Shown piece by piece: positions 11,423-22,152 of a stretch of DNA of 64,000 nucleotides. The stretch lies in assembly GCF_006716695.1 (NCBI RefSeq), contig NZ_VFPN01000003.1:372001-436000 (forward strand), given 5' to 3'. The stretch comes from Klugiella xanthotipulae. Its GTDB lineage: Bacteria > Actinomycetota > Actinomycetes > Actinomycetales > Microbacteriaceae. Position 1 is the first letter of the stretch. The number at the start of each line of letters is the position of its first letter. Both the position numbers and the translations under genes were made by a program. Under the pieces are notes generated by a model. The model did not search any database, was not told the origin of the DNA, and saw only the letters and a list, made by a program, of their open reading frames with translations.

Positions 11423-12151
11423 CTAATCGCTGACAACAGTATCCGCAAACACAATCGTCTGAAGCTGACCTTCGACAGATGCGGCGGGCGCGACCAGGGC
11501 GTCATCATCATTTATTATGTGTGCGTATGCCTCACGCTTAGCTTCCCCCGAAATGAGCAGCCACACACGGGCGGCACGGTTAATCGCGACGCGACTGAGC
11601 GACAGGCGTTCAGGCGGCGGCTTGGGGGAGTTGCGGACACCGATCACCGGTTCGGTTGCCTCGACCAAGTCGGTTCGTCCGGGAAAAATTGAGGCGATGT
11701 GCGCGTCGGGCCCAACCCCAAGAAAAACAAGATCGAATGCGGTTTTTTCTTCCCACACCCAACTAATATCCGACGCATACCGTGCGACCGCTTGATCAAG
11801 ATCGAGACCCGAATCGGGGCTGGGACAGCGATAAACTCGGTCTCCGCCGATCGCGAGCGGTGCGAGGAATGCTTCCCTTGCCTGCTCGTCGTTGCGCTCG
11901 GCATCACCGTCGGGAAGCCAACGCTCATCGCCCCAAAACAGATCAACGTTGTTCCACTCGATTGAGGCGGCTGCAGGATGCTGAGCCGTCGCACGCAACA
12001 CCGCAATTCCCAGTGTCCCTCCGGTCAGTACCACCCGCGGGGTTTTTCCCAGGCGTTGGACACCGCCTACAACACTAATAAACTCTCCCGCAACAGCTTC
12101 AGCGACGTCGGACACGGTGGTATGGATGCGAATTTCACGCTGTATTGTCAC
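11423..12151 (-). CDS. pgl: 6-phosphogluconolactonase
   Basis: Second enzyme of the oxidative pentose phosphate pathway, hydrolysing 6-phosphogluconolactone. The 242-residue protein has the family motifs LTGGTLGI, DLFWGDERWLP and LGVGPDAHIASIFPG. The GTG start at 12151 has a strong GGAGGAG site. It is last in the minus-strand zwf-opcA-pgl series and is separated from opcA by a hairpin. Confidence 0.93.
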   Translation of the reverse strand: MTIQREIRIHTTVSDVAEAVAGEFISVVGGVQRLGKTPRVVLTGGTLGIAVLRATAQHPAAASIEWNNVDLFWGDERWLPDGDAERNDEQAREAFLAPLAIGGDRVYRCPSPDSGLDLDQAVARYASDISWVWEEKTAFDLVFLGVGPDAHIASIFPGRTDLVEATEPVIGVRNSPKPPPERLSLSRVAINRAARVWLLISGEAKREAYAHIINDDDALVAPAASVEGQLQTIVFADTVVSD

Positions 12152-12169
12152 ACTATCTCTCCTCCATGA

Positions 12170-12203
12170 ATAAGGGGCCCGAGTACGTCCTCGGGCCCCT
12201 TAT
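12170..12203. terminator. Hairpin between opcA and pgl
   Basis: Perfect 13-bp arms (12170-12182 with 12191-12203) and an 8-base loop, in the 60-base gap between opcA and pgl. On the minus strand no U run follows and the pgl ribosome site comes shortly after, so partial attenuation or mRNA processing is as likely as full termination. Confidence 0.5.
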
Positions 12204-12211
12204 GTCTTTCT

Positions 12212-13165
12212 CTATTGAGCTGCTGTCAAATCTTTCACACCGCTGGTGACAACCCGTCCGTAGAGCTCATCCGGGTCAAGATGTCGAAGCTCCTCAGCCA
12301 GACAGTCTCGTAGCGAACGGCGGGGGAGGGAGAGGTCGTGGATTGGCTGCCCAGGGGCGCTCAACTGTGCAACGGCATCATGTGTCCGTGAGAGCACAAT
12401 GGTTCCGCTTATGCGAGTAAGCTCGACACTGTCCACGCCCCATCCGCCGGCTTTGTCCTCATGGAGGACGTGCTCAACGGGAGCAAGCAATTGCTGGTGT
12501 AACCAGGCAGCCAGAAGCGTTGTTGAGGGAGACTCAACAGATCCCCTAACCCGGATAGAGTCAACCGATTCATAGGGTGGCTGATCCAGAACAGTTGCGA
12601 GTTGCCCTCGCCAAAGGGTGATTCGTGACCAGGCCAGATCGGTATCACCCGGGGTGTAGTTGTGGCCCAGATCAACAAGTGCCTGCTGTGGGTCAGGGTG
12701 TGTGGTCGCATCCGTGATTCGTCGCGTGGCAATTCGTCCGAGTGACGTCTGCGCGGCATGCCCTGGCCATACCCCCGCCCACCACACAACAACGGGGGCA
12801 TCGGGCAGCAGCAGCCCCGTGACGAGGCTTTCCGAGTCGCTGGCGGCCGCACCGAAAGCTCGCAATACGATGACCTCGCTTGCCCCGGCATCGCCGCCTA
12901 CCCGAATCTGAGCATTGATCCTGGCCTCAACGATATGCTCGGCACCCTGGTCAACGGCCACAACAACAACCCGCATGGGATGCTCACGGGAGGCGTCATT
13001 GGCTGCCGCGACAGCATCCTCCAGATGTTCCGGGTCAGTTGCGATCACGAGGGTTAGCACTCGCCCCAGGGCAACCGCACCACCCTCCTCACGGATTTTG
13101 ACAAGAGCCTTAGAAATTTTGCTGACTGTTGTATCGGGTAGGTCAACGATCACGGTCGACGCCAC
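12212..13165 (-). CDS. opcA: Glucose-6-phosphate dehydrogenase assembly protein OpcA
   Basis: Accessory protein required for oligomerisation and activity of glucose-6-phosphate dehydrogenase in cyanobacteria and actinobacteria. The 317-residue product shows IVDLPDTTVSKISKALV at the N-terminus and the conserved LLLPDAPVVVWW segment. The GTG at 13165 is one base from a GGAAGGA site, too close; a second in-frame GTG at 13153 has a 13-base gap. The true start is therefore uncertain by four codons. It overlaps the end of zwf. Confidence 0.92.
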   Translation of the reverse strand: MASTVIVDLPDTTVSKISKALVKIREEGGAVALGRVLTLVIATDPEHLEDAVAAANDASREHPMRVVVVAVDQGAEHIVEARINAQIRVGGDAGASEVIVLRAFGAAASDSESLVTGLLLPDAPVVVWWAGVWPGHAAQTSLGRIATRRITDATTHPDPQQALVDLGHNYTPGDTDLAWSRITLWRGQLATVLDQPPYESVDSIRVRGSVESPSTTLLAAWLHQQLLAPVEHVLHEDKAGGWGVDSVELTRISGTIVLSRTHDAVAQLSAPGQPIHDLSLPRRSLRDCLAEELRHLDPDELYGRVVTSGVKDLTAAQ

Positions 13166-14691
13166 GTCCTTCCATCACGTGCGAGCAGATCATCTGCCGA
13201 CTTGGGTCCCCAGGTCCCTGGGCGGTATGGTTCAGGTTTGCCTTCGCTCTCCCAATACTCCTCGATAGGGTCGAGAATCTTCCAGGAGAGCTCAACTTCC
13301 TCATGGCGAGGGAATAGCGGCGGATCGCCGAGGAGAACGTCGAGGATGAGCCGTTCATAGGCCTCGGGACTAGCTTCCGTAAACGCATGACCATAGCCGA
13401 AGTCCATGGTGACGTCCCGAACCTGCATAACCGGTCCGGGAACCTTTGAGCCAAATCGAATAGTGACCCCCTCATCGGGTTGAACTCGGATAACGAGCGC
13501 ATTTTGCCCCAGATCAGACGTTTGACTGAGCGCGAAAAGCGAGTCTTCTGGGCGCTTAAAAACAACAGCGATCTCGGTGACACGACGACCAAGACGCTTA
13601 CCCGCACGAAGATAGAAAGGCACACCGTGCCAGCGCGGAGTATTAATCTCAAGACGCATAGCCGCATAGGTTTCCGTGATGGATTCGGGGTTCATTCCGT
13701 CCTCATCAAGAAACCCCACAACCTGTTCGCCCCCCTGCCAGCCACCGGTGTACTGTCCCCTCGCTGTGGCGGTTGCGAGGTCTTTGGGAAGACGCACCCC
13801 GGCAAGAACAGCTTCCTTTTCCAAACGCAGATCCGCTGCGTTGAAGCTGTACGGCTTTTCCATCGCGGTAAGGGCAAGGAGTTGGAGGAGGTGGTTCTGA
13901 ATGACGTCTCTCGCCGCACCAATGCCATCATAATAGCCTGCGCGCCCCCCCACGCCGATGTCCTCGGCCATGGTGATCTGTACGTGATCCACATATTGAG
14001 CGTTCCAGATGGGCTCATACATCTGGTTAGCAAATCGAAGCGCAAGAATGTTTTGCACCGTCTCTTTACCGAGATAGTGGTCAATACGGAAAACCGCATC
14101 GGGTGGGAAGACCGACTCAACGACATCATTAAGGTCACGAGCGCTCTGCAAGTTACTGCCAAAAGGTTTCTCAATCACCACGCGGCTCCAGCTACCGTCG
14201 CGAGCCTCGGCAAGACCGGACTCACGCAAGCGCTGGGTGACCTCGGGGAAAGACCGGGGCGGAATAGAGAGGTAAAACGCGTGATTTCCCATGGTTCCCC
14301 GCTCTCGATCAAGCTCATCTAGGGTGCTCCGCAACCGTTCGAATGCCTGAGGATCGTCAAACTCACCCTGAACAAAACGAATACCCCGGCGCAATTGGGC
14401 CCAGACATCCTCGTTAAAGGGTGTACGCGAGTGCTCCTGAACGGCCTCATGCACCACCTTTTCAAAGTCCTCATCGGCCCAGTCTCGTCTGGCGAACCCC
14501 ACCAGTGCAAACCCCGGGGGCAGAAGCCCACGGTTCGCTAGGTCATAGACAGCGGGCATGAGCTTTTTGCGGGAGAGATCTCCGGTCACGCCAAAGATGA
14601 CGAGTGCGCTCGGACCGGCTATTCGGTTCAGTCGGCTATCATCGTCCGACCTCAGCGGATTATCCGCGCGTGGAGTGTTGCTTGTTATCAC
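13150..14691 (-). CDS. zwf: Glucose-6-phosphate 1-dehydrogenase
   Basis: NADP-dependent entry step of the oxidative pentose phosphate pathway. The 513-residue protein has the nucleotide-binding FGVTGDLSRKKLMPA, the conserved EKPFG, and the substrate-binding RIDHYLGKE. The GTG start at 14691 is preceded by GAAAGG. Its 3' end overlaps opcA, consistent with joint synthesis of enzyme and assembly factor; pgi lies 32 bases upstream. Confidence 0.97.
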   Translation of the reverse strand: MITSNTPRADNPLRSDDDSRLNRIAGPSALVIFGVTGDLSRKKLMPAVYDLANRGLLPPGFALVGFARRDWADEDFEKVVHEAVQEHSRTPFNEDVWAQLRRGIRFVQGEFDDPQAFERLRSTLDELDRERGTMGNHAFYLSIPPRSFPEVTQRLRESGLAEARDGSWSRVVIEKPFGSNLQSARDLNDVVESVFPPDAVFRIDHYLGKETVQNILALRFANQMYEPIWNAQYVDHVQITMAEDIGVGGRAGYYDGIGAARDVIQNHLLQLLALTAMEKPYSFNAADLRLEKEAVLAGVRLPKDLATATARGQYTGGWQGGEQVVGFLDEDGMNPESITETYAAMRLEINTPRWHGVPFYLRAGKRLGRRVTEIAVVFKRPEDSLFALSQTSDLGQNALVIRVQPDEGVTIRFGSKVPGPVMQVRDVTMDFGYGHAFTEASPEAYERLILDVLLGDPPLFPRHEEVELSWKILDPIEEYWESEGKPEPYRPGTWGPKSADDLLARDGRTWRRP

Positions 14692-14723
14692 AGAAAAACC
14701 TTTCTCAACCGCCGACGGACGAA

Positions 14724-16331
14724 CTATCGGACCAGTCGTGCGGCGGCGATAGCCTCACGAAGCGCCTGAGCGCCCTGGGCTGCGTTGTGAAGCGTCACGA
14801 TGAGGACGGGACGGCCCTGTTCCATCAGGACGCTAGCATCGCCCTCGGCTTGAGCCGAAATGAGCTGGCCAAAGGTGAATGGGCGATCAGGGATCGACAA
14901 ATCCTCAGTGGGAACCGTGCGAATCTGCAGGAACACACCGACCGGGGCTCCGCCCTTGTGGTACTGACCCGTCGAGTGCAGGAAGCGGGGTCCCCACCCA
15001 AACGTGGTGGGACGCCCAGTCATCTCAGCGACATCCTCACGAAGTGCCGCCAACTCGGGGTGAGTGTTCCTACTCGTGTAGGCCTGGATAGACGCATACC
15101 CACGGTCGCTCAGACGATCAAAGAGCTTCGAGATGGCACCGGTTAGGGTCGTTTCTCCAACAAAAATATCAGAATTTCCACGTACCTCCACTCCGTTATC
15201 GATAAACACCGGGGGAGCGACTTCTGGAGTTGAGTCAAGAAGACCCCGGGCAGCAACCTTCGCGGACTCCACATCCGGCTGGTCAAACGGGTTGATACCC
15301 AGGATTCGTCCGGCGACAGCCGTGGCAAACTCCCACAACATAAACTGAGCCCCTAGTGGTCCCGTAACCTGAATCTCGTCCGGACGGGGGATGCTGGTGG
15401 CGTTCACCAAGCGAGCCAATAGAATGTCTGTTGACGGGGTGCGGGCCTCATAGGAGGCTGCGGACAGTACAACAGGCAGGATGCCGGTGCCGCCCTTGCC
15501 CGTAGACTCGGCAATGAGCTGTTCCGCCCAGTCGCCAAAGCCTATGATCGGACTGTCATCAGCCACGAGACCAACCTTATCGACACCCGGTGCTCTCGCT
15601 GCCAGTGCAGCAGCGAGCACGAGCCCCGGGTTGTCCGTGGAATCGGATGCAAGCTCGCCCATAACGGCATCAGCATCGTTCAGCAGCGTTGCAATGTCAA
15701 CCCCGGCGAGACCGGAGGGCACCAGGCCAAACGCGGTGAGCGCCGAATAGCGTCCACCCACGGCGGGATCGGCGAGAAAAACGCGGTAGCCTGCAGCACT
15801 CGCCGACTCGTGAAGGGGAGAAGCCGGGTCTGTCACAACAACGATACGATCAGCAGGTTTAATCCCCGCGGCCGTAAACGCTGCCTCGTAAGCGCGCCGC
15901 TGGCTATCGGTCTCCAGCGTTGATCCTGATTTCGAGGAGATGACAACAGCCGTGTGCGCCAGGCGGTCGCCTATCGCTTCACGAACCTGGTCAGGATCGG
16001 TCGAGTCGAGCACCGTGAGTCCTACACCAGCGGTTGCTGTGATGACCTCAGGAGCCAAGCTGGATCCGCCCATGCCGCCCAAGACAATATGAGTGATGCC
16101 CTCGGAGATGAACTCCTCGCGGAGGGCAAGAATCTGTTCTACAAGCGGCGCCGACACCTTGGTAGAGGCGAGCCAGCCCAGTCGTTTAACCGCTTCGGCC
16201 TCAGCCTCACGCCCCCAGAGAGTGTGATCAGAACCGCTGAGCCTAGACGCAACATGGTCCTGAACGAGATCAGTCAGGCATCCTGCGATCTGCTCCCGCA
16301 ATGCGGAGCCAACCGCTACAAAAGCGCTCAT
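14724..16331 (-). CDS. pgi: Glucose-6-phosphate isomerase
   Basis: Interconverts glucose 6-phosphate and fructose 6-phosphate. The 535-residue product contains the SIS-type sugar-phosphate fold with [21 protein letters not shown] and [10 protein letters not shown]; the C-terminal lobe includes [15 protein letters not shown]. It begins in an ATGA overlap with the tal stop. Sequences of this type occur in tkt-tal-pgi operons of actinobacteria. Confidence 0.95.
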   Translation of the reverse strand: MSAFVAVGSALREQIAGCLTDLVQDHVASRLSGSDHTLWGREAEAEAVKRLGWLASTKVSAPLVEQILALREEFISEGITHIVLGGMGGSSLAPEVITATAGVGLTVLDSTDPDQVREAIGDRLAHTAVVISSKSGSTLETDSQRRAYEAAFTAAGIKPADRIVVVTDPASPLHESASAAGYRVFLADPAVGGRYSALTAFGLVPSGLAGVDIATLLNDADAVMGELASDSTDNPGLVLAAALAARAPGVDKVGLVADDSPIIGFGDWAEQLIAESTGKGGTGILPVVLSAASYEARTPSTDILLARLVNATSIPRPDEIQVTGPLGAQFMLWEFATAVAGRILGINPFDQPDVESAKVAARGLLDSTPEVAPPVFIDNGVEVRGNSDIFVGETTLTGAISKLFDRLSDRGYASIQAYTSRNTHPELAALREDVAEMTGRPTTFGWGPRFLHSTGQYHKGGAPVGVFLQIRTVPTEDLSIPDRPFTFGQLISAQAEGDASVLMEQGRPVLIVTLHNAAQGAQALREAIAAARLVR

Positions 16332-17437
16332 CGTGCTGCCCTCAAAGCGGTGTCAACGGTCTCGAGCAATTCGTTCCAGGAGACGACAAATTTTTCAACG
16401 CCCTCTTTCTCTAATAGCTCGGTTACCTCGGTGTACGACACCCCGGTCGCATCAACAGCATCAAGGACGGCATTAGCCTCATCGTATGCACGGGTTACCG
16501 TGTCACCCGTAACGACACCGTGGTCAAAGGTGGCTTCGAGGGTTTTCTCGGGCATGGTGTTCACTACGCCTGCGGCAACGAGCCCCGTGACGTACAGAGT
16601 GTCAGGGAGGGACGGATCCTTCACCCCAGTGGACGCCCACAGGGGACGCTGCTTGCGTGCACCGGCGGCCAAGAGCCCTCGTGCACGCTCGCTGTCAAAG
16701 GCCTGCTCGAATACCTGGTAGGCCAGCTGGGCGTTGGCTATCCCCGCCTTGCTGCGTAGAGCGAGCGCTTCCTTAGTGCCCACCGCTGCAAGACGCTTGT
16801 CAATTTCGGCGTCAACACGAGATACGAAGAATGATGCAACCGAGTGGATCGTGCTGAGGTCGTGTCCAGCTGTGCGAGCACGCTCCAGCCCGGTCAGGAA
16901 AGCATTGATCACCGCACGGTAGCGCTCAAGACTGAAAATAAGAGTCACATTAACGCTGATGCCCAAGGCGATCACCTCGGTGATCGCCACAAGGCCAGCC
17001 TCCGTAGCCGGAATCTTGATCATTGCGTTGGGTTGGCCTACCTTCGCCCACAGTTCTTGGGCCTGCACGACGGTACCAGTTGCGTCGTGGGCAAGACCAG
17101 GTTCAACCTCGATTGACACGCGCCCGTCATAACCGTCGCTGGACTCGTAAATAGAAGAGAAGATTTTTGAGGCAGCGGCCACATCGTCGGTTGTAATCTC
17201 GAAAACAGCGCGGCTTGCATCGACGCCCTCAGCGGACAGCACAGCGACCTGCTCAGCGTAGGACTCGCCGTTGGCCAGCGCGCCAGCAAAGATCGTAGGG
17301 TTGGTGGTCACACCAACGACATTGCGCTCGGCAATCAGTCGCTGCAGATCGCCAGAGTTAATGCGACTACGAGACAGATCGTCAAGCCAGATACTGACGC
17401 CAGCGCTACTCAGCGCGGCAGTGGGTGTTTCAGTCAT
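16328..17437 (-). CDS. tal: Transaldolase
   Basis: Transfers a dihydroxyacetone unit in the non-oxidative pentose phosphate pathway. The 369-residue TAL-B-type protein has [12 protein letters not shown] and [11 protein letters not shown] near the N-terminus and the Schiff-base lysine in [11 protein letters not shown]. The ATG at 17437 has GGAAG about 10 bases upstream. It is translationally coupled to pgi (ATGA) and lies 38 bases after tkt. Confidence 0.95.
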   Translation of the reverse strand: MTETPTAALSSAGVSIWLDDLSRSRINSGDLQRLIAERNVVGVTTNPTIFAGALANGESYAEQVAVLSAEGVDASRAVFEITTDDVAAASKIFSSIYESSDGYDGRVSIEVEPGLAHDATGTVVQAQELWAKVGQPNAMIKIPATEAGLVAITEVIALGISVNVTLIFSLERYRAVINAFLTGLERARTAGHDLSTIHSVASFFVSRVDAEIDKRLAAVGTKEALALRSKAGIANAQLAYQVFEQAFDSERARGLLAAGARKQRPLWASTGVKDPSLPDTLYVTGLVAAGVVNTMPEKTLEATFDHGVVTGDTVTRAYDEANAVLDAVDATGVSYTEVTELLEKEGVEKFVVSWNELLETVDTALRAAR

Positions 17438-17475
17438 AGTTTTATGTCTTCCTCTGTGTGGGGTAGTGCCGTCAA

Positions 17476-19569
17476 TTAGGCGGCGGTGATGCTGTCTTTA
17501 GCCGCCGCGACAACGGCCTCGGTCGTCATACCAAACTCGCGGAACAGTGTCTTGTAGTCAGCGGATGCACCAAAGTGCTCAATGGAGACGCTGCGGCCGG
17601 CGTCTCCAACAATCTCACGCCAACCAAGCGATAGAGCGGCCTCGACAGACACACGGGCGCGAACGGATGGCGGCAGGACAGACTCCTGGTAATCGAGGGT
17701 TTGCTCGGCAAACCACTCCAGACAGGGAGCTGATACAACACGCGCATTAACCCCCTCGATGTGGAGCAGTTCCCGGGCAGCAACGGCAAGTTGGACTTCG
17801 GAGCCCGTGGCGATCAGAATGACGTCAGGGGTCCCACTGGGTGCCTCCGCAAGTACGTAGGCACCTCGGCCCACGTGGTCAGCCGAGGCAAATGTGTCGC
17901 CGGAGGCTGCACCCTCACCACGCTCGAACACGGGTAGGTTTTGCCTCGTGAGGGCTATTCCCGAGGGTCCTTCGCGACGGGACAGAATTTCGCGCCATGC
18001 CCAGGACACCTCATTGGCATCCGCTGGTCGGACAACGGCAAGGTTCGGGATCGCACGCAAGGTTGCGAGTTGCTCGATCGGTTGGTGGGTGGGTCCGTCC
18101 TCGCCTAGCGCAACCGAATCGTGTGTCCAAACGAAGATGGAGGGAATATTCATGAGCGCAGCAAGACGAACGGCCGGGCGCATATAGTCGCTAAAAATGA
18201 GAAATGTTCCGCCGTAGGCCCGAGTCGGCCCGTGAAGTACGATGCCGTTCAAGATTGAGCCCATGGCATGTTCTCGGATACCGAAGTGCAGGACACGACC
18301 GTACGGGTCACCCGACCACTCTGATGTTGACCATTTCTCGGGTACAAAGGATTTCACCCCGGCAATAGTGGTGTTATTCGACTCGGCAAGGTCCGCTGAT
18401 CCTCCCCAGAGTTCGGGCATAATGCCACCAAGCGCGTTGAGTACCTTCCCACTTGCGGCCCGGGTGGATACCTCGGTACCAGCCTCAAAAACAGGCAAGG
18501 CGTTGTTGAAACCTTCGGGAAGGTTGCCGGCCTCAAGCCGGTCAAGAAGTTGCTTGCGCTCGGGGTGTGCGGCTGCCCAGCGGTCGAATGACACCGCCCA
18601 TTCAGCTCGGTCGATCGCGCCACGCTCAATGGCGCTACGCGTACGATTAATGACCTCGTCAGAGACCGTAAAGGTCTGCTCGGGATCGAAGCCAAGCTCC
18701 CGCTTCAAACCGGCCAATTCCTCGCTGCCCAGTGCCGAGCCATGGATTTTACCGGTGTTTTTTTTGGTGGGGCTTGGCCAGCCAATAATGGTCTTAAGAA
18801 TGATCAGTGAAGGCTTGTCCTGCACCGCTTTGGCCGCTTCAATGGCAGCGTTCAGCTCACGAATATCCTCAACGTAGGCACCCGTCTTCTTCCAGTCAAC
18901 TGTCTGAACATGCCAGTTGTACGACGCATAGCGAGCGGCAACATCCTCGGTGAACGCGATATTGGTGTTGTCTTCAATGGAGATCTGGTTGCTGTCATAG
19001 ATAACGACGAGATTACCGAGCTCCTGGTGTCCAGCCAATGAGGAGGCCTCGCTTGTGACGCCCTCTTGAAGGTCGCCATCACCAGCAATCACGTAAATGG
19101 TGTGGTCAAAAGGACTCTCGCCCGCTGCTGCTTCGGGGTCAAACAGACCCCGCTCGTAGCGTGCCGCGTAGGCAAACCCAACGGCGGATGCGAGGCCCTG
19201 GCCCAGCGGGCCGGTGGTGATCTCAACCCCGGAAGTATGGCCGTACTCGGGGTGGCCAGGGGTCAGAGAGCCCCAGGTACGCAGCGCCTTCAGGTCGTCA
19301 AGTTCAAGACCGTATCCACCCAGGTAAAGCTGTACGTACTGTGTCAGAGATGAGTGCCCTACCGACAGGATGAAGCGATCACGCCCCAGCCAGTCCTGAT
19401 CGCGTGGGTCGCGACGCATCACCTTTTGGAAGAGCAGATACGCAACGGGTGCGAGACTGATAGCCGTTCCCGGATGGCCATTACCAACCCTCTCTACGGC
19501 ATCGGCCGCCAGCACACGTGCGGTGTCGACGGCCTTGTTATCAATTGAATCCCACTGCAGATCTACCAC
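17476..19569 (-). CDS. tkt: Transketolase
   Basis: Thiamine diphosphate enzyme moving two-carbon units between sugar phosphates. The 697-residue product has the N-terminal [19 protein letters not shown], the ThDP motif GDGDLQEG, and in the middle domain [15 protein letters not shown]. The frame is open to 19662, but GTG 19569 has AAAGGTGAG six bases upstream and gives a normal family N-terminus ([15 protein letters not shown]). It is first in the minus-strand tkt-tal-pgi run. Confidence 0.96.
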   Translation of the reverse strand: MVDLQWDSIDNKAVDTARVLAADAVERVGNGHPGTAISLAPVAYLLFQKVMRRDPRDQDWLGRDRFILSVGHSSLTQYVQLYLGGYGLELDDLKALRTWGSLTPGHPEYGHTSGVEITTGPLGQGLASAVGFAYAARYERGLFDPEAAAGESPFDHTIYVIAGDGDLQEGVTSEASSLAGHQELGNLVVIYDSNQISIEDNTNIAFTEDVAARYASYNWHVQTVDWKKTGAYVEDIRELNAAIEAAKAVQDKPSLIILKTIIGWPSPTKKNTGKIHGSALGSEELAGLKRELGFDPEQTFTVSDEVINRTRSAIERGAIDRAEWAVSFDRWAAAHPERKQLLDRLEAGNLPEGFNNALPVFEAGTEVSTRAASGKVLNALGGIMPELWGGSADLAESNNTTIAGVKSFVPEKWSTSEWSGDPYGRVLHFGIREHAMGSILNGIVLHGPTRAYGGTFLIFSDYMRPAVRLAALMNIPSIFVWTHDSVALGEDGPTHQPIEQLATLRAIPNLAVVRPADANEVSWAWREILSRREGPSGIALTRQNLPVFERGEGAASGDTFASADHVGRGAYVLAEAPSGTPDVILIATGSEVQLAVAARELLHIEGVNARVVSAPCLEWFAEQTLDYQESVLPPSVRARVSVEAALSLGWREIVGDAGRSVSIEHFGASADYKTLFREFGMTTEAVVAAAKDSITAA

Positions 19570-19706
19570 TGGAAACTCACCTTTCATTGTCCCGAAAGAC
19601 GCTTTGCGGGATGCGCAACGACAGGCATCCGAATCACGAGTCTTCCCCAGCGGTACAGACACGGTTTCCCTCGGGGGATCGCGAAGTGCGCAGGGGCATT
19701 CACCAC

Positions 19707-19712
19707 AGTATA
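19707..19712 (-). promoter_or_regulatory. Probable -10 element for the tkt operon
   Basis: TATACT on the minus strand, about 140 bases before the chosen tkt start, in the tkt/ctaB divergent gap. No good -35 match is seen at 16-18 bases; assignment rests on the hexamer and position. Confidence 0.35.
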
Positions 19713-19824
19713 TTCAGTCCATCCATACCTCATTCTTAAACTAGGGCCCCAACCGGTCACATCCGGGTGGTCACGGAGAACCAGACACCTGGCCGCTCAC
19801 GGGGTGGCGTACACTGTACTGGAC

Positions 19825-20757
19825 ATGAGTACCGTGAGTGAAAAAAAGAGCGATGAGGTGTCTGGCAGGCACGTTCAACCACGTTTCCGTCGCAAGGTAG
19901 CTGGCTACCTCTCTCTGACCAAGCCGAGGGTCGTCGAGCTACTGCTCGTTGTGACAGTGCCGACCATGATCCTTGCCGAGCAGGGTATCCCTAATCTCTG
20001 GCTTGTTATTGCAACACTGATTGGTGGCGCTGCAAGCGCGGGTTCCGCTGGCGCATTCAACTGTTATTTCGACCGTGACATTGATCGCACCATGAATCGC
20101 ACCAAGAACCGCCCTCTCGTAACGGGAGAACTGAGCGACCGTGAGGCACTCATCTTCTCGTGGGTACTTGGCGTGGCGGCGACCGTTTGGCTCGCAGTCT
20201 TCACTAATCTGCTCACGGCAGCACTGGGACTTACCGCGATCCTCTTCTATGTTGTGCTTTACACCCTCATTCTGAAGCGACGCACCACTCAAAATATCGT
20301 CTGGGGTGGTATCGCTGGCTGCATGCCCGTCCTTATCGGGTGGGCAGCCGTGACCAACAACCTGAGTTGGCCCCCCCTCATACTGTTTATGCTTATATTC
20401 CTCTGGACGCCACCACACTACTGGCCCCTCTCGATGAAGTATCGCGCCGACTATGCCCACGCGGGAGTACCCATGCTGGCGGTTGTCCGCGGCCGGGCAG
20501 TCGTAGGCCTCCAGGTCATTCTCTACACCTGGGCCACGGTGGCGTGTTCACTTTTACTGGTCCCGATCGCAAATATGGGTCTGTTGTACACGGCTGTCGC
20601 ACTCCTCTCAGGCGGCTACTTCCTTTACGAGGCGCACCGGCTGTACGGACGCGCCATTCGAGGCGAAGACAGCAAGCCCATGCGTGTTTTTCACGGCTCT
20701 ATCAGTTATCTCACGCTGTTGTTCTTGGCGGTAGGAATTGACCCTCTCGTCTTCTAA
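19825..20757 (+). CDS. ctaB: Protohaem IX farnesyltransferase (haem O synthase)
   Basis: Membrane prenyltransferase that adds a farnesyl group to haem B, giving haem O for cytochrome oxidase. The 310-residue product has several hydrophobic segments and the UbiA-family motif [19 protein letters not shown]. The frame is open from GTG 19804, but ATG 19825 is preferred: TACACT at 19810-19815 would place the transcript start within a few bases of it and there is no ribosome site. Divergent from tkt; convergent with ctaA. Confidence 0.94.
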   Translation: MSTVSEKKSDEVSGRHVQPRFRRKVAGYLSLTKPRVVELLLVVTVPTMILAEQGIPNLWLVIATLIGGAASAGSAGAFNCYFDRDIDRTMNRTKNRPLVTGELSDREALIFSWVLGVAATVWLAVFTNLLTAALGLTAILFYVVLYTLILKRRTTQNIVWGGIAGCMPVLIGWAAVTNNLSWPPLILFMLIFLWTPPHYWPLSMKYRADYAHAGVPMLAVVRGRAVVGLQVILYTWATVACSLLLVPIANMGLLYTAVALLSGGYFLYEAHRLYGRAIRGEDSKPMRVFHGSISYLTLLFLAVGIDPLVF

Positions 20758-20830
20758 CCGATAAGCAGAGTGACGCCACCAGTTCTCGGTGAAAGATGCG
20801 GGGCAGACCGGATCGACGCAGCCACCGTAT

Positions 20831-20852
20831 CTCTCACATCGATAGGTGAGAG
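20831..20852. terminator. Hairpin between ctaB and ctaA
   Basis: Perfect 7-bp arms (20831-20837 with 20846-20852) and an 8-base loop, four bases from the ctaA stop, between convergent genes. Possible bidirectional terminator. Confidence 0.5.
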
Positions 20853-20855
20853 TGG

Positions 20856-21857
20856 TTAGCTTCGAAGAGTCGCAGGTTCTTCAACTGCATCGTTCGGAAC
20901 GGGACCTGGCAGAACCTGACACGAGTTGTAGAACGACAGGATGACGGCGGCAACGAGCGACACGACGATACAGGCCAGCACCATGTGAACTCCCACAAGA
21001 ACCTCAGGCAAGCCAAGACGAGCCTGCATAATCCCAACGACCACCTGAAGCAGTGTCGTTGCGATAAGCGCACTCGCGAACCGCAGGGTGAGACCCCGCC
21101 TCACAGCGATCAGCCAGATGAGGAGCAGAATACTGAGCCCCAGCATGGCGTAGGCCGGATAGCTGTGCAGGTGCTGCATATTGATCGGGTCAAAACCATT
21201 GCGAACGACCGGCGCGTCAGCTGCATCCCCATCATGACCAGCATGCGGACCCGCACCGGTCGTGAGAATACCGATCACAATCGTGACCGCTGCGGCTAGC
21301 CCGACCAGCCAGCCAAGACCAACCATCAGACTGTCAACCCCTAGCCCGGCACTGCGTCCGTTGTAAACGCGATAAACAAGTACGGTACCTAACACCACAA
21401 GAATGGCAGAGAGCAGGAAGTGCGCGCCAACAAGATAGGGATTGAGCCCGGTGAGAACGGTGATACCTCCCAGTATGGCCTGGGCGGGAATGGACATTCC
21501 GAGCCAAAAAGTCATCCAGAAGAGATCTGGCCGCTGTGCTCGGAAGCGGATGACAGCAAGGAAAGCCGCGACCGCTATTGCCGCGAGCACAAAGGTCAGG
21601 AGACGATTCCCAAATTCAATAATGCCGTGCATGGCGTACTCGGGCGTTGCCACCCACGAATCTGTAGTGCACTTGGGCCAGGTGGTGCAGCCGAGGCCAG
21701 AAGCGGTCAGTCGCACCGCACCGCCGGTGGCGACGATGACGACCTGACCGGCCAGCGATAACCAGGCAATGAATCGAACCCGCTGATCAATCGTCGTGGG
21801 CAGTCTCTGCCACAGTTTTGTCGTCCTGCTCTGCACTACTTCTCTTAGATTCGACAC
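20856..21857 (-). CDS. ctaA: Haem A synthase (COX15/CtaA family)
   Basis: Integral membrane enzyme oxidising haem O to haem A for cytochrome aa3 oxidase. The 333-residue protein has about eight hydrophobic segments, with paired histidines expected as haem ligands in HGIIEFGNRL, GAHFLLS, MQHLHSYPAY and GVHMVLA. The cysteine-containing loop GLGCTTWPKC is also present. GTG at 21857 is the first start; the region just upstream is a CAACT/AGTTG repeat with no clear ribosome site. It works with neighbouring ctaB. Confidence 0.93.
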   Translation of the reverse strand: MSNLREVVQSRTTKLWQRLPTTIDQRVRFIAWLSLAGQVVIVATGGAVRLTASGLGCTTWPKCTTDSWVATPEYAMHGIIEFGNRLLTFVLAAIAVAAFLAVIRFRAQRPDLFWMTFWLGMSIPAQAILGGITVLTGLNPYLVGAHFLLSAILVVLGTVLVYRVYNGRSAGLGVDSLMVGLGWLVGLAAAVTIVIGILTTGAGPHAGHDGDAADAPVVRNGFDPINMQHLHSYPAYAMLGLSILLLIWLIAVRRGLTLRFASALIATTLLQVVVGIMQARLGLPEVLVGVHMVLACIVVSLVAAVILSFYNSCQVLPGPVPNDAVEEPATLRS

Positions 21858-21874
21858 AACTCAACTCAACTCAA
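21857..21874. repeat. Pentamer tandem repeat (CAACT x 3.6) at the ctaA start
   Basis: Three full CAACT units plus CAA lie immediately upstream of, and touching, the ctaA GTG. On the coding strand this reads as repeated TTGAG/AGTTG, where a ribosome site would sit. Copy-number change would alter the 5' region of ctaA. Confidence 0.7.
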
Positions 21875-22109
21875 TGGAAACTGTTAATCGCGCGCAGATC
21901 CTCACAAAGAGCGGGGAACCCTGTAGAATCAGATTCATCGTTGCGGCCACCACGGCGGGTGGCTGCGGTCGTGATGAAATCGCGACAGTGGGCCAAAGTG
22001 ATCCACACCTCCTCAGAATACTCCAAGCCTTGCCATGAGCATGACGATGAGCGCTCTGGTGTGGAAAACGCGGTTTTTCAATCGTCGCGGGGAATGCAAT
22101 CAGTCCCGG

Positions 22110-22123
22110 CCTGTTAATACAGG
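22110..22123. promoter_or_regulatory. Dyad upstream of sufB
   Basis: Perfect CCTGT-TAAT-ACAGG dyad, 30 bases before the sufB start and just ahead of its ribosome site. Candidate operator for an iron-sulfur or oxidative stress regulator. No sufR gene adjoins the cluster, and I cannot match the site to a known regulator. The rest of the 295-base ctaA/sufB gap holds a TAGAAT (21924-21929) that may be a -10 element. Confidence 0.35.
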
Positions 22124-22152
22124 TTAAGTAAGGGAAGAAGGTAGAAGAGGTT

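Noticed and set aside
13480-14322. 280-codon open frame antisense to zwf
   Set aside because: Lies wholly opposite a clear glucose-6-phosphate dehydrogenase; no motifs of its own.
15954-16721. 255-codon open frame antisense to pgi and tal
   Set aside because: Shadow frame over two well-supported enzymes.
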